A DNA stretch of 64,000 nucleotides from positions 13,672,365 through 13,736,364 of the forward strand of contig BTRK01000006.1 of the NCBI GenBank assembly GCA_036245805.1, read 5' to 3'. Numbering within the stretch: the stretch's first letter is position 1; the number at the start of each line of letters is the position of its first letter. Shown piece after piece: positions 54,646 through 64,000 of the stretch. Made by a program: the position numbers and the translations under genes. Source of the stretch: Pristionchus mayeri. Taxonomy: Eukaryota; Nematoda; Chromadorea; Rhabditida; Neodiplogasteridae. The notes beneath the pieces were generated by a model that worked only from the letters and a program-made list of their open reading frames with translations, was not told the DNA's origin and searched no databases.

Positions 54646-56599
54646 TCACGAGCCACTGGAGGTACGTGGGAACAATTTCCAACTTTTATTTTTTGTTTGG
54701 GTTCATATGATGGTGGTAACATACACTAGAGCCAACTTCTCGAAAATTCTAGGTCACAGGTCCCAGAGCCAGCTTTTAGGAAATTTCCGGTTTTTCGTCC
54801 GGCTCTACTGTATCTCAGCTCCCAGATGAGCTAAAAAGATGGCGTTGGGCTCAAATTGATCGGAAAAATATAATAAGGAAGTTTTATGATTTGACCTAAG
54901 CGATTAAACAAAATTTGGAAAAGATATTATTTGAAAACCAACTTTTAGTCTCGATTAAAATCTGCAGCAATTTTGAGAGATACCATTCCCTGAAATTGTA
55001 TTGCAGAATATACAAGCGAAGTGCATAGGTATGCAACAAAAATAAAAATTGGAAAATCGAAGAGGGTACTTTTTTGGAATATGGGCTGTGTGAATGTCGA
55101 TGCGAAAATTGAAAATTCCTGAACAGGTATACATGAAATCTGAATAACTAATATAAATTAATATGTTGGCATTAAAGGCATTAAAGTAAGATGACGCTAT
55201 GAAACTCCAAGTTTGACTCATTCTAAAAAATCGATTTTTTTAAAACTCGATTTTGGCTAAATTTGGATACTGAAAACTGAACAATTTTGATTCGAGTTCA
55301 TTGCAAAACAACTAAAATATAAAGTAGTAACTACCATGAATAAAAACATTTGTAAGTGAGAGTCTACAGATCTTCGGAGCTCTTGCCTTGTTCACTCGCA
55401 AATGCTAAATCAATGAGGTCAACATTGCCCTAAATTGTATGTTGGCTATATTTTTGAGAAAATTGCATAATTACAGGTGTCAAAAATCTATGCTAGTACG
55501 CCAAAATACACCGATGAAAAAGACTAATAGCTCGATATTTTAAAAAAACGAGAAAAATGGTTTGGGCTCAAATTTTCTTTTTTTTTAAATTTTTTTAAAA
55601 AATTTTTCTATATTCATTACTGTTATGATTTTATTGTGTATTTCTGCAAAGAATCACAAATAAAGATTGTTGATACCTGTAATTACGCAATTTTCTCAAA
55701 AATATAGCCAAAATATAATTTAGAGCAATGTTGACCTCATTGATTTAGCATTTTCGAGTGAATAAGGCAAGAGCTCCGAAGATATGTAGACTCTCACTTA
55801 CAAATGTTTTTATTCATGATAGTCACTATTTTATGCTTTAGTTGTTTTTCAATGGACTCGATTCAAAATCGTTCAGTTTTCAGCATCCAAATTAAGCCAA
55901 AATCGAGTTTTTAGAATTAGTCAAACTTAAAGTTTCATAGCGTCATATTACTTTATTGCCTATGAAACATCTTAATTTATATTAGTTATTCAGATTTCAT
56001 GTATAGCTGTTCAGGAATTTTCAATTTTCACTTCACGGCATTCACACTGTCCGAGATTCGGACCCATATTCCAAAAAAGTACCCTCTTCGATTTTCCAAT
56101 TTTTATTTTTGTTGCATACTTATGCACTTCAGCTTGTATATTCTGCAATACAATTTCAGGGAATGGTATCTCTCAAAATTGCTGCAGATTTTATTCGAGA
56201 TCAAAAGTTGGTTTTCAAATAATATCTTTTCCAAATTTTGCCCAATCGCTTAGGTCAAAACATAAAACTTTCTTATTCAGGAGAGTCCCCCCCACCTGCA
56301 ATCATTAATTAATTATGTGTTTTCATGGTATCGTCGCGCCTCGGGCGTAGATAAATTATTATTATATTTTTCCGATCAATTTGAGCCCAATGCCATCTTT
56401 GTAGCTCATCTGGGAGCTGAGATACAGTAGAGCCGGATGAAAAACCGGAAATTTCCAAAAAGCCGGCTCTGGGACCTGTGATCTAGATTTTTCGAGAAGT
56501 TGGCTCTAGTGTATGCTACCACCATCATATGAACCCAAACGAAAAATAAAAGTTGGAAATTGTTCCCGGGGGCTAGGTTTTTCCTCCACTGACTCATGA
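54646..56599. repeat. Large foldback element (about 1.95 kb), relative of 13323-14888
   Basis: The left end at about 54646 (TCACGAGCCACTGGAGGTAC) pairs with the right end at about 56560-56599. Matching sequence (ACACAGG) extends a little beyond, so the exact boundary may be up to 10 bp farther out. The arms share TTAGGAAATTTCCGG and CCCAGATGAGCTA blocks with 13323-14888. The right arm carries an extra 83 bp (about 56276-56360) absent from the left arm. Confidence 0.82.
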
Positions 56600-56655
56600 T
56601 ACCTGTGTCAAAATGTCATAAAATATTCCTGAAAGTACTGATTTCTAAAACTACT

Positions 56656-57962
56656 TTATCGACGACTATCTTCGGCAAGATCATCCAGATAATCGTCATC
56701 ATCATCCTTCTCGTCTTTCTCTTGATCAGGGCAGAAAGTGATGTTGAAGGCGGAGCCATGCAGTGGAGCTTCGTGGTGCTGAATGAGATAAATGCCGACA
56801 ACGATGACGCTCTGAAATGCCCCTGAAACTGCAGTAGCATATGTAACGAAAATGATTTACATATGGAGCGAATTCTTGGGAAGCAGTAACTAGCCACTAG
56901 GCCGGATGAACAACACCTCTCTATTTGTCCCTCACCCGAAGGATGCGAAAGCCCTCTGGCAGGGATGCGTGCAGGTGCCTTTCAAGAACTGATGCGTCCA
57001 AGCTGAGAGCGATCCATTTCCTACGCCATGGGGGTAAGCTATTCAGTTTATCGCTGGTCGGTAAATCTGGGATATTTTCATGCGAGCTTTTGGTGCATAA
57101 TTTGAAAAATGATTACAACAAACGAGATTTTTTTAAAAAAAGTTGTTACCTATCAATATGGTTATGAATAAAGTTAAGTATACGCCGGGCATTCAGATGT
57201 TGGTTTAGTATGACGATATTTGGGGTGATCCGGATCCTGAATGTAGGGGGGGGGGGGGGTTGCACGTGATAAGCAAGTCGCGACTCGAGTTCAATGGATA
57301 CTCAAGGGTAAGCATGCGACTTCTCAGGCGGCAGTATTAGGTCGTTTCATGAATTTTGCTTGCTAGTTGCCAGAGTATTAAACTTTTACTTAAATTGTGT
57401 GCATCAGTTGATCGTAATTGCTCGCCTAAATTGCAAATCGGTTAGGCTTGAAATGTATGCGAATAAAGTTCATGTTCACTGCTAAATATTGCTATGTTGG
57501 TTGGGCATTGAAAAAAAAAAGTGAGGCCACAAAAACGCCTCAATCATGAGAATGATGGTATGTTCCTGTCCAAAGAAGACAGCTACTCTATCAATGATGT
57601 TTTCAGCCTCACGGACAAATTTGTCGAAGTTGCTGGCAAAAAAAACAATATTAGTACCTCCGATCGTTTGAATAGTTGTGATCATTGTTATTGATATTTT
57701 CACGTAAATTACGTGTCTAGTGATTTCACTAACTCTCCTCTATCCTCTCCCCTCTGGCCCCTCCGCACGCTTTGTCTCTCTCTCCCCCCCCCCCCCCGCC
57801 GCATGCTTTTACCCCCCCCCCCCCCCCCTGCACGCATCCCTGCCAGAGGGCTTTCGCATCCTTCGGGTGAGGGACAAATAGAGAGGTGTGGATGAACAAA
57901 CTATGACCTCATACCGACTTTGATCTATCCAAGGCGGAATGACGTCAAAGCTCTCCTCCAAC
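56656..57962 (-). other. Candidate gene around the 9-bp-TSD element
   Basis: An exon at 56822-56656 (after TTTCAG) reads AFQSVIVVGIYLIQHHEAPL then GSAFNITFCPDQEKDEKDD and an acidic tail to TAA: a membrane helix plus acidic C-terminus. An alternative frame of the same stretch is also open. An upstream exon at 57962-57908 reads LEESFDVIPPWIDQSRYE before a weak GTCATA donor. The TIR element lies between them. Exon phases do not agree, so this is tentative. Confidence 0.3.
56913..57889 (-). mobile_element. TIR element with 9-bp target duplication, carrying coding-like exons
   Basis: TIRs of about 64 bp (ACACCTCTCTATTTGTCCCT at 56913 and the inverse to 57889) are flanked by identical 9-bp repeats GGATGAACA (56904-56912, 57890-57898). 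A 9-bp duplication with long TIRs suggests a Mutator-like element. Inside, on the minus strand, an exon after TTTGCCAG reads NFDKFVREAENIIDRVAVFF (about 57640-57560). Another, 57066-56921, reads LNSLPPWRRKWIALSLDAS and LERHLHASLPEGFRILRVRDK, ending in TAG within the TIR. Homopolymers G13 (near 57246) and C-runs (57787-57826) also lie inside. Confidence 0.7.
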
Positions 57963-58244
57963 CTAGTGCCCAACTATGCAACTATTCAAACGACAGCAAC
58001 TTGCATGCTCTCATACTTGCATGCTCTCATCTCAATTTCTATAACCGGCGAGAGAGTGTGCAAAGTGATGCATCGGGTATCGGGGAACTGTCATTGGAGG
58101 GAGAATTTTAATACCTTCCACTTTCGATTTTTGGTTGCATCCGTCTGGGACCAACCAAAACAGGTCGAATTCATGCATTCGACGGTGGGTAGGTCGGTCC
58201 TGGAATTTAATGTTCGGGAATTATCGTGATTTATCTTTCATGTA

Positions 58245-59501
58245 TCAGGTTGGTAAGAAAGTAATGCTCGATTTTCAAATTTTCGATTCTGAGTTACCAC
58301 GCCTCTTGTTGTCGTCTGATTATCATATTGTTATATATGATCGTAGAGTGCTTGGGTACTCTTTCCATCGCACATTGGTTCAAGCCTATCCAATTGGTAT
58401 TGAGACCACAGGATGAAGTTAAAGGTACATCATCGAAGGGTTGAACTGATTACGTTTTGGTCCAGGATTCCATGGATAGCTTTGATAATGTAAATAATAT
58501 GCCATATGCGAAAAGTACTACTTAAGGATATTACAATACAACATGCCAATTTAGTCTGCTGCAAAGGAATTGCTAGAAAATAAACTCATTTGCGAACTTG
58601 ACCCTACACATCAACAGAAATACTTGTTTTTACCGCGTCTTCGTCACAATAGATGTATCGATCTCAAATATAGTAAAACGAAAAGTACTTCCTATGTTTA
58701 ACTTAAAATTGTATTTATGTCAACATACAATTCCTCTACCAAAACATGCAACATTCATCAACCTGACAACGAAATTTGAACATCGAAATTCGAATATTTC
58801 GAAACTCCCTTTTTTCCAGTATTAATGAAAAGTACTAAATTTAGTAGTTATATGTTGAATCTACTCTTTTTCTGTTACTACTCGGCTGGACTAAGTCAGG
58901 GGTTAGCTCCCTTTTGAGGAAACTTGTTCATTCACCGGACACCAAAAATAAAAATTTTGGTTATGTTTACCCTTATTCAACAATACTGAAAATTTGTGTT
59001 TTATAAAAGTAGAAAGGGCGTGAGTTATAATGTTTCTTTGTGATATGTATCACCATAGAGCATCATGGCAGCGCACTTTTTAGAAGCGAGTCTGAACGAT
59101 CCTCGAAGCAGGAAACATCATCGCTAGAAAAGGCTTACCTCTGAAAGGTTTGCATTCAATGGTGAGTAAATCGTGTTACAATAATCCAGATATTATGCCA
59201 GACGTATTTTTAGAAAGCACTCCCAATGGGCTTCTCATTCCATTATTTGCACAGTTGCGACATTTTTTTTCCCGCAAAGTACGAGAAACATAAATTAATT
59301 TTTTAGAAAACTGTGAAAATCTTACAATTGATAAATCTATAATTTTTCTGATACCCAAAAGGCATGATGCGATTCGAACACATTGGACATGTGAACCCCT
59401 ACTATATGCCATGGTGCTAGCTTGAGATCTTTAGCGAAAAGAATTTTAGGCGGGTTCAAAGTTCATGTTTCAAATCGAGCATTATTTTCTTACCAGCCTA
59501 A
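58245..59501. mobile_element. mariner-type element (1257 bp)
   Basis: Termini TCAGGTTGGTAAGAAAGTAA and TTAGGCTGGTAAGAAAATAA (inverse) are flanked by TA (58243-58244, 59502-59503). The length equals a full mariner, but no transposase motifs could be read in either strand, so the interior is degenerate or replaced. Confidence 0.75.
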
Positions 59502-60424
59502 TAGTAACGTTATCCAAAGTGGACATTAATTGTCAAGATAACTTTTTTTCAACTATTAATCGCATGCATTAGTTCATCAGGTCTTCCAAAATTCATCACG
59601 AAAATGGGAGGTACGGAAACTAATAATTGTGCTCACTCATGCTGTGTATAAAAATAACATGTGGTGTATAAAAATGCATCCGAATCGAGCTCGTCCCTAT
59701 CTGGTCCTTGTACAATGGGCGAAACGAAAACGAATAATTGATTATGTGTATATAAGATGATTGACTCTCACACTGGGGAGGAGCTGAGTTAGAGAATGGG
59801 GGGGGGTGTGGGGGGGATATAATACGGGTAATTGTCAGTCACTGTTCGAGTACCTATCCATATCGTAGCCGGGTTTGATCTCCATAGCGACATTGAATCC
59901 GAGCGCGAGATTTATTCCGTACCTGATTGTTTGCGCAGATATTGTTTCTCACGCCCAGTAAAATATCATACAATTATGTTTTTAATAGTTCAGCCAAACT
60001 AACTTGACGCGATCCCTCTCAGTAATGAAGGTGGCGTGCGTAGCACTTTTGTGATCTCTGAAAATCTAAAATTGCGTAAATGTAATATCAACGAAATATC
60101 TGAGAAAACCTAGTCGATTAGCAAACACATTAGATAAAATCACACCGTTGTTTTTTTCAATATTTGTCAATATTTTAAAAATTATATTCATCGAAAATTT
60201 ATTTTTTTATGATTTTGTTAGGATTTTTTCTGCTAATTGCCATTGCTCATGCACACAGATGATTCGGAAGTGCAAATCAAAACTTACGATGCGTAGAAGC
60301 ATGCGACTTTCGACAGCTCGTCACCATGCCTCGGGCAGGACGCCTCCAAACAAACTTTTCGTATTGAGAAAAAAATTGAAAGATTGTTCGGTGTGTTTCA
60401 TGTGCGCCATTTCTCTCTGTACAT

Positions 60425-60540
60425 ACTAGAGTTCGTAATTCGGGTCACCGTCTCGTCATTTCCCACATATTCTAGACCGGTCGAGCGGCGAGAGAGTGTT
60501 GGATATGAAGAGACGGTGCCCCGAATTACGAACTCTAGTA
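60425..60540. repeat. Short hairpin with GCGAGAGAGTG core (copy 2)
   Basis: Left arm TACTAGAGTTCGTAATTCGG pairs with the right arm CCGAATTACGAACTCTAGTA, continuing through CACCGTCTC/GAGACGGTG. The loop contains ACCGGTC and GCGAGAGAGTG (60488-60498), as in the copy at 29961-30042. Confidence 0.75.
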
Positions 60541-61650
60541 CATACGCGAAAAGTATCAGCCAATCCAAGAACAGCACCGTACCTTCGGAGCGAGTGTGCA
60601 CACTGCCGTGATATGATGACCGTTGCGACCCGTCGAACTCTGCATTACCTAAAGAGAGGTAAATTTATAGATTCATTCATTCTTGGAGACTGGGATCGCG
60701 GGAGAATACAACTAGGCCAGTGACATGGATCAACCACTAGTTGCGAGTGCGATTTCTCTTACAAGACGCGGTTCACGATTGTTTACATCCACCGGGCTAT
60801 TCTAGAACATACTTTTACCCCGTCCATACCTCTATATTTATAATTTTACTTTATTAGTACAACATAATGATCGAAAACACTTTGGTTGAGTACTCGATTA
60901 ATTTTCTGATTCGTTAAGTCCTTCAGTGCCGAAAAACAGTAAGTGCATACATAATCTCATTATTCACATGAATGTTCACTCACTCTTCGTGTATATCAAG
61001 TAAGGTCAATTTTGCTCTATCTTTCACCGTATCCAAGAAATCAGCTCTCAAAGTGAGTGATGCCGGTATCCGACCCTACATAGGGAGCTACAAAATGAAG
61101 TGTGCACTATAAGACTTCAGGGGTCACTCAGGCATGCGTCAGGGAGGCCAAAACCGGTTAGAACTCATTTAACGATTTCCTCTCTATTCCCATGAATCGC
61201 GATTCTAGCTCGATTCTCTCGTGAATGGCGTGATATGTAATAATACGGCATGAAGGGACACTATCGTAATTGTATATCATTCGCATCTACTTTATCCGTG
61301 GCCAGAGAGGCAAAGATGTCAACAATATCAAAAAGCGCATGATAGATAATGAACAGCCAAATGCATTACAGATTCTGTAAGCATTTGTCCATAGGATATT
61401 CAACATTTTCGAAATGTTCACCGTGAGCGGTTATCGGCAGCTGTTGATGAAGGTGAACTCAACGGCGCATTGAGTGAAGACGATGCAAATGAAGAGAAAG
61501 ATAAGTGCATCGTGCATTCTGGAGAAGGAATATGCTGTAAAGCAACGTATACTACATGAATCATTATGGCTTCCCCACCACTCGGCAACTTCAGCATGTT
61601 GTGATTGATATTACAGCCTGGAAGAGCTGGGCACTATGCAGGCAAGAGCA

Positions 61651-61696
61651 ATTACGTCATGCCGCCTTTGATACATTAACGGCGGCATGACGTCAT
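61651..61696. repeat. 16-bp-stem hairpin
   Basis: ATTACGTCATGCCGCC and GGCGGCATGACGTCAT pair with one mismatch around a 14-nt loop; GACGTCAT is itself a CRE-like palindrome. Too isolated to call a terminator or an RNA gene. Confidence 0.5.
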
Positions 61697-61998
61697 ATTT
61701 CTCACTCGACCCAGTTCCGAGAGATAATAGGTCGCACGTTGACTTACGGGGAAAGTAATGCATGAGGGAGCAAAATAATCGACGAAAAAAAAACATTTTT
61801 GATCGCGTGAAGTTTTCGACTCTACTGGAACAACCGACAAGAGTGAGTATATTTGCGATGGTTCGATTGAATATCGATGTGGTTAGTTAGTTCTCTATTC
61901 TAGGATGATTGACCAGGGGTAGACATCGTAATGTTGTCTAGAGTTCGAACACTCAGATGTTTTTGTGTTTGCCCTTTTCTCATCTTTAGATCGAGAAA

Positions 61999-62182
61999 AT
62001 GGGAAATGTTCGAGTACTGTTCTTTGTGTATAATGACTTACATTGCTTTGATAACATAAGTGCAGACATGAAACACGTACATAGTTCTTTGAATTTGATC
62101 ATCTCGTTACACCAACTATCAAGCAAACGGCGCTCAGTCGCAAAAATTTCGGTTGAGGAAACGACATACCCTCATTATTATA
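61999..62182 (+). other. ORF fragment cut by a foldback element
   Basis: An open frame from ATG 61999 (MGNVRVLFFVYNDLHCFD...) follows a TCTTTAG acceptor-like site and runs into the foldback beginning at 62183. No domain is recognised. If real, it is an exon interrupted by the insertion. Confidence 0.3.
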
Positions 62183-63496
62183 TCACACGTCTTCTGAGAG
62201 ATCGCAGATGGGGTTTGATAAAATCTTCAACGTGGTCCAATCTCCGCATAATTTTCAAAGATGATACATCTGAGGCCCACTAACGTGTATGTAACATTTT
62301 GGAGCCGGGAATTGAAAAGTGCCTAAAAGCCGGCTCTGGAAATTTTAAAAATTCAAAAATTCATAAAATGCTTCAAAGTTGAGTAAAAAGGGCGCTGAAA
62401 AAACAGAAAGATTCCACTCGACGAGTACAATAACTTTTCTGTTGACACTTTTTGTGTGGGTAAAACATGAAAATATGAAAAGTTGAAAAAATCATTTTTT
62501 CATCATCAACAATTGCATAAAAATGGCCGTAGTGAGAAAAAAAGCTATTAGTGTCCAGCTGATTTCGTCAGATTCGGAATCTGCGACCTTTTCTACACCA
62601 TGTGACATTTTTTCAGGAAAATCGAAGATGTAATATGTTTCCATTTTTGGCCTCAAGCATGGAGAACCTCGTGTTTTCAAAAAAAATCGAAAATTTCATG
62701 ATGCCATATTTGAGTAATTATCACTCATGGATATCTTTTCTTTCCGTTTTCAATGTTTTCTGACTTATTCATTCCCATTTCCTTTGAAAAAACCGAAGAT
62801 TTCAATACTTCATAAAATCATGAAATCTGAGAAATTTCGTGAAAAATGTGATTTTGTGAAGTATTGAAATCTTCGTTTTTTTCAAAGGACATCAAAATGA
62901 ATAGGTCAGAAAACATTAAAAACGGAAAGAAAAGAAATCCACGAGCGATAATTACTCAAATATGGCATCATGGAATTTTCGATTTTGCTTGAAAACACGA
63001 GGTTCTCCATGTTTGAGGCCAAAAATGGAAACATATTACATCTTCGATTTTCCTGAAAAAATGTCACCTAGCGTAAAAAAAGGTCGCAGATTCCGAATCT
63101 GACGAAATCAGCTGGACACTTATAGCTTTTTTTCTCACTACAGCCATTTTTATGCAATTGTTGATGATGAAAAATTGATTTTTTCAACTTTTCATATTTT
63201 CATGTTTTACCCACACAAAAAGTGTCAACAGAAAAGTTATTGTACTCGTCGAGTTGATTCTTTCTTTTTTTCACCCACCTTTTTACTCAACTTTGAAGCA
63301 TTTTATGAATTTTTGGATTTTCAAAATTTCCAGAGCCGGCTTTTAGGCACTTTTCAATTCCCGGCTCCAAAATGTTAAATAAACGTTAGTGGGCCTCAAA
63401 TGTATCATCCATGAAAATTATGCGGAGATTGGACCACGTAGAAAATTTTGTCAAACAGGGGGCTAGGATTCATGCAATCTCTCAGAAGACGTGTGA
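62183..63496. repeat. Foldback element of the TCAC/TA family (1314 bp)
   Basis: Ends TCACACGTCTTCTGAGAGAT and inverse are flanked by TA (62181-62182, 63497-63498). The arms share the AGAGCCGGC...TTTTAG block and GCTTCAAAGTTGAGTAAAA with 15203-16515. The near-identical length (1314 vs 1313 bp) and termini make these one family. Confidence 0.87.
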
Positions 63497-63614
63497 TATT
63501 ATTTATTTCACTATTCAAGTTACTGAAATTCCAACATTGTCTACTATAAATTCCACAATATTATAATGTATGTTGTCATGCAATCTAAGCTCAAACTCGC
63601 AATCATCGTTCATA

Positions 63615-64000
63615 CAGTCGCGCCGGAAAGTCACCGTACATTTTTTGAACTTGTTGTATCTTTTTGCCCAGGAAATGCATAATTCTGGCACTCAGGTATG
63701 ATGCACCAAACCCATCAGAGATTATGCTCATGGTATTATGGTATGACGTCATCGCATAGTTATTGCGTAGTGATGACGCAATCAATCTGCACTTTTTCAA
63801 AACGGCATTATTCTTACACAGATTTTTTCCTGTTCGCCATACTTTCTATGATTGGAGATATGATCGAGGCCTACCCAGAATAAATTTTTGAAGGTGCTGC
63901 TCGGTCGAACATTTGCTGTAGCGAAACTGCAAAAACAGGATCTGAAATTCGGAACTCGGCTTCTAGAGTAGCTAGAGACCCGTTCTAAGCATCAAAAGTA
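63615..64000. repeat. Left part of a CAGTCGCGCCGG foldback, cut by window end
   Basis: Starts CAGTCGCGCCGGAAAGTCAC after TA (63613-63614) and matches the left arm of 47685-48978 closely for all 386 bp available. Confidence 0.85.

Larger units (their letters stand above)
59502..61998. other. Intergenic with small hairpins and an isolated TCAC terminus
   Basis: No splice-supported gene. Contains G-runs near 59800-59815, the hairpin at 60425-60540, the hairpin at 61651-61696 and, ending about 61231, GAATGGCGTGATA: the inverse of a TCAC-family terminus, without a partner. A 93-codon plus ORF at 60148-60429 has no recognisable domain. Confidence 0.4.

Noticed and set aside
1..64000. CRISPR arrays, bacterial operons, prophage
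   Set aside because: No regularly spaced direct repeats, no bacterial-type gene packing, and introns throughout.

Overview
The window looks like nuclear DNA of a rhabditid-type nematode. The evidence is short introns (mostly about 35-70 nt) with pyrimidine-rich TTTCAG-like 3' splice sites, together with gene families that are expanded in nematodes: an STR-type 7TM chemoreceptor, a ShKT plus EB-module secreted protein, PAN-like secreted proteins and tandem F-box-like genes. Mobile DNA (mariner, TIR and foldback elements, a Ty3/gypsy LTR element, a LINE fragment) makes up roughly half of the sequence. The species cannot be named. No rRNA, tRNA, CRISPR or bacterial-type feature was seen. All gene models were spliced by eye.

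Layout. 1-9.2 kb: a 1.75-kb foldback element, an internally deleted mariner (2630-3690), an STR-like chemoreceptor (minus, 5038-6124), the first F-box-like gene (7340-8281) and a foldback element just after its stop. 9.4-12.3 kb: a LINE fragment, a small secreted peptide precursor split by an in-frame TGA (minus, 10399-10860), and a hAT-type element with an 8-bp target duplication. 12.5-17.6 kb: two paralogous PAN-like secreted genes on the minus strand, one decayed and one intact, with foldback elements between them and inside the last intron of the intact copy. 18.3-21.3 kb: a foldback element, a chemoreceptor exon and a decayed F-box-like gene. 22-26.4 kb: one long multi-exon ShKT/EB-module gene (minus) with mariner-type non-autonomous elements in two introns. 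28.4-29.6 kb: poorly resolved small Gly/Ser/Pro-rich exons (minus).

30.7-54.4 kb is the core: eight plus-strand members of one five-exon family. Exon 1 is an F-box (LPxDVIRxIIRM..PESWGKLYS) and exon 2 continues it (ISRSWNxxxRSERxRLPAI). Exon 3 carries a W-R-x-I-x-CSSKI segment, and exon 5 carries F-L-x-S-V-K-I-Y-E-x and a KPLR-LQ tail. Almost every member has a mobile element in or beside it: a 431-bp hairpin between the upstream motif and the start (30758 gene), a foldback in exon 2 (32071 gene), a 5.3-kb Ty3/gypsy element in the last intron (36398 gene), a foldback in intron 2 (47320 gene), a mariner in the last exon (49990 fragment) and a mariner in intron 3 (52009 gene). Several members also carry frameshifts or stops, as expected of a birth-and-death family. 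A CAGCTGG...GCGC motif recurs 80-140 bp upstream of the starts.

54.6-64 kb is nearly all repeats: large foldbacks, a TIR element with a 9-bp target duplication that appears to carry coding exons, another mariner-type element, short hairpins, and a foldback cut by the window end.

Caveat: several genes and the LTR element carry single-base frameshifts although the LTRs are about 99% identical. Some of these breaks may be sequencing indels rather than true decay.
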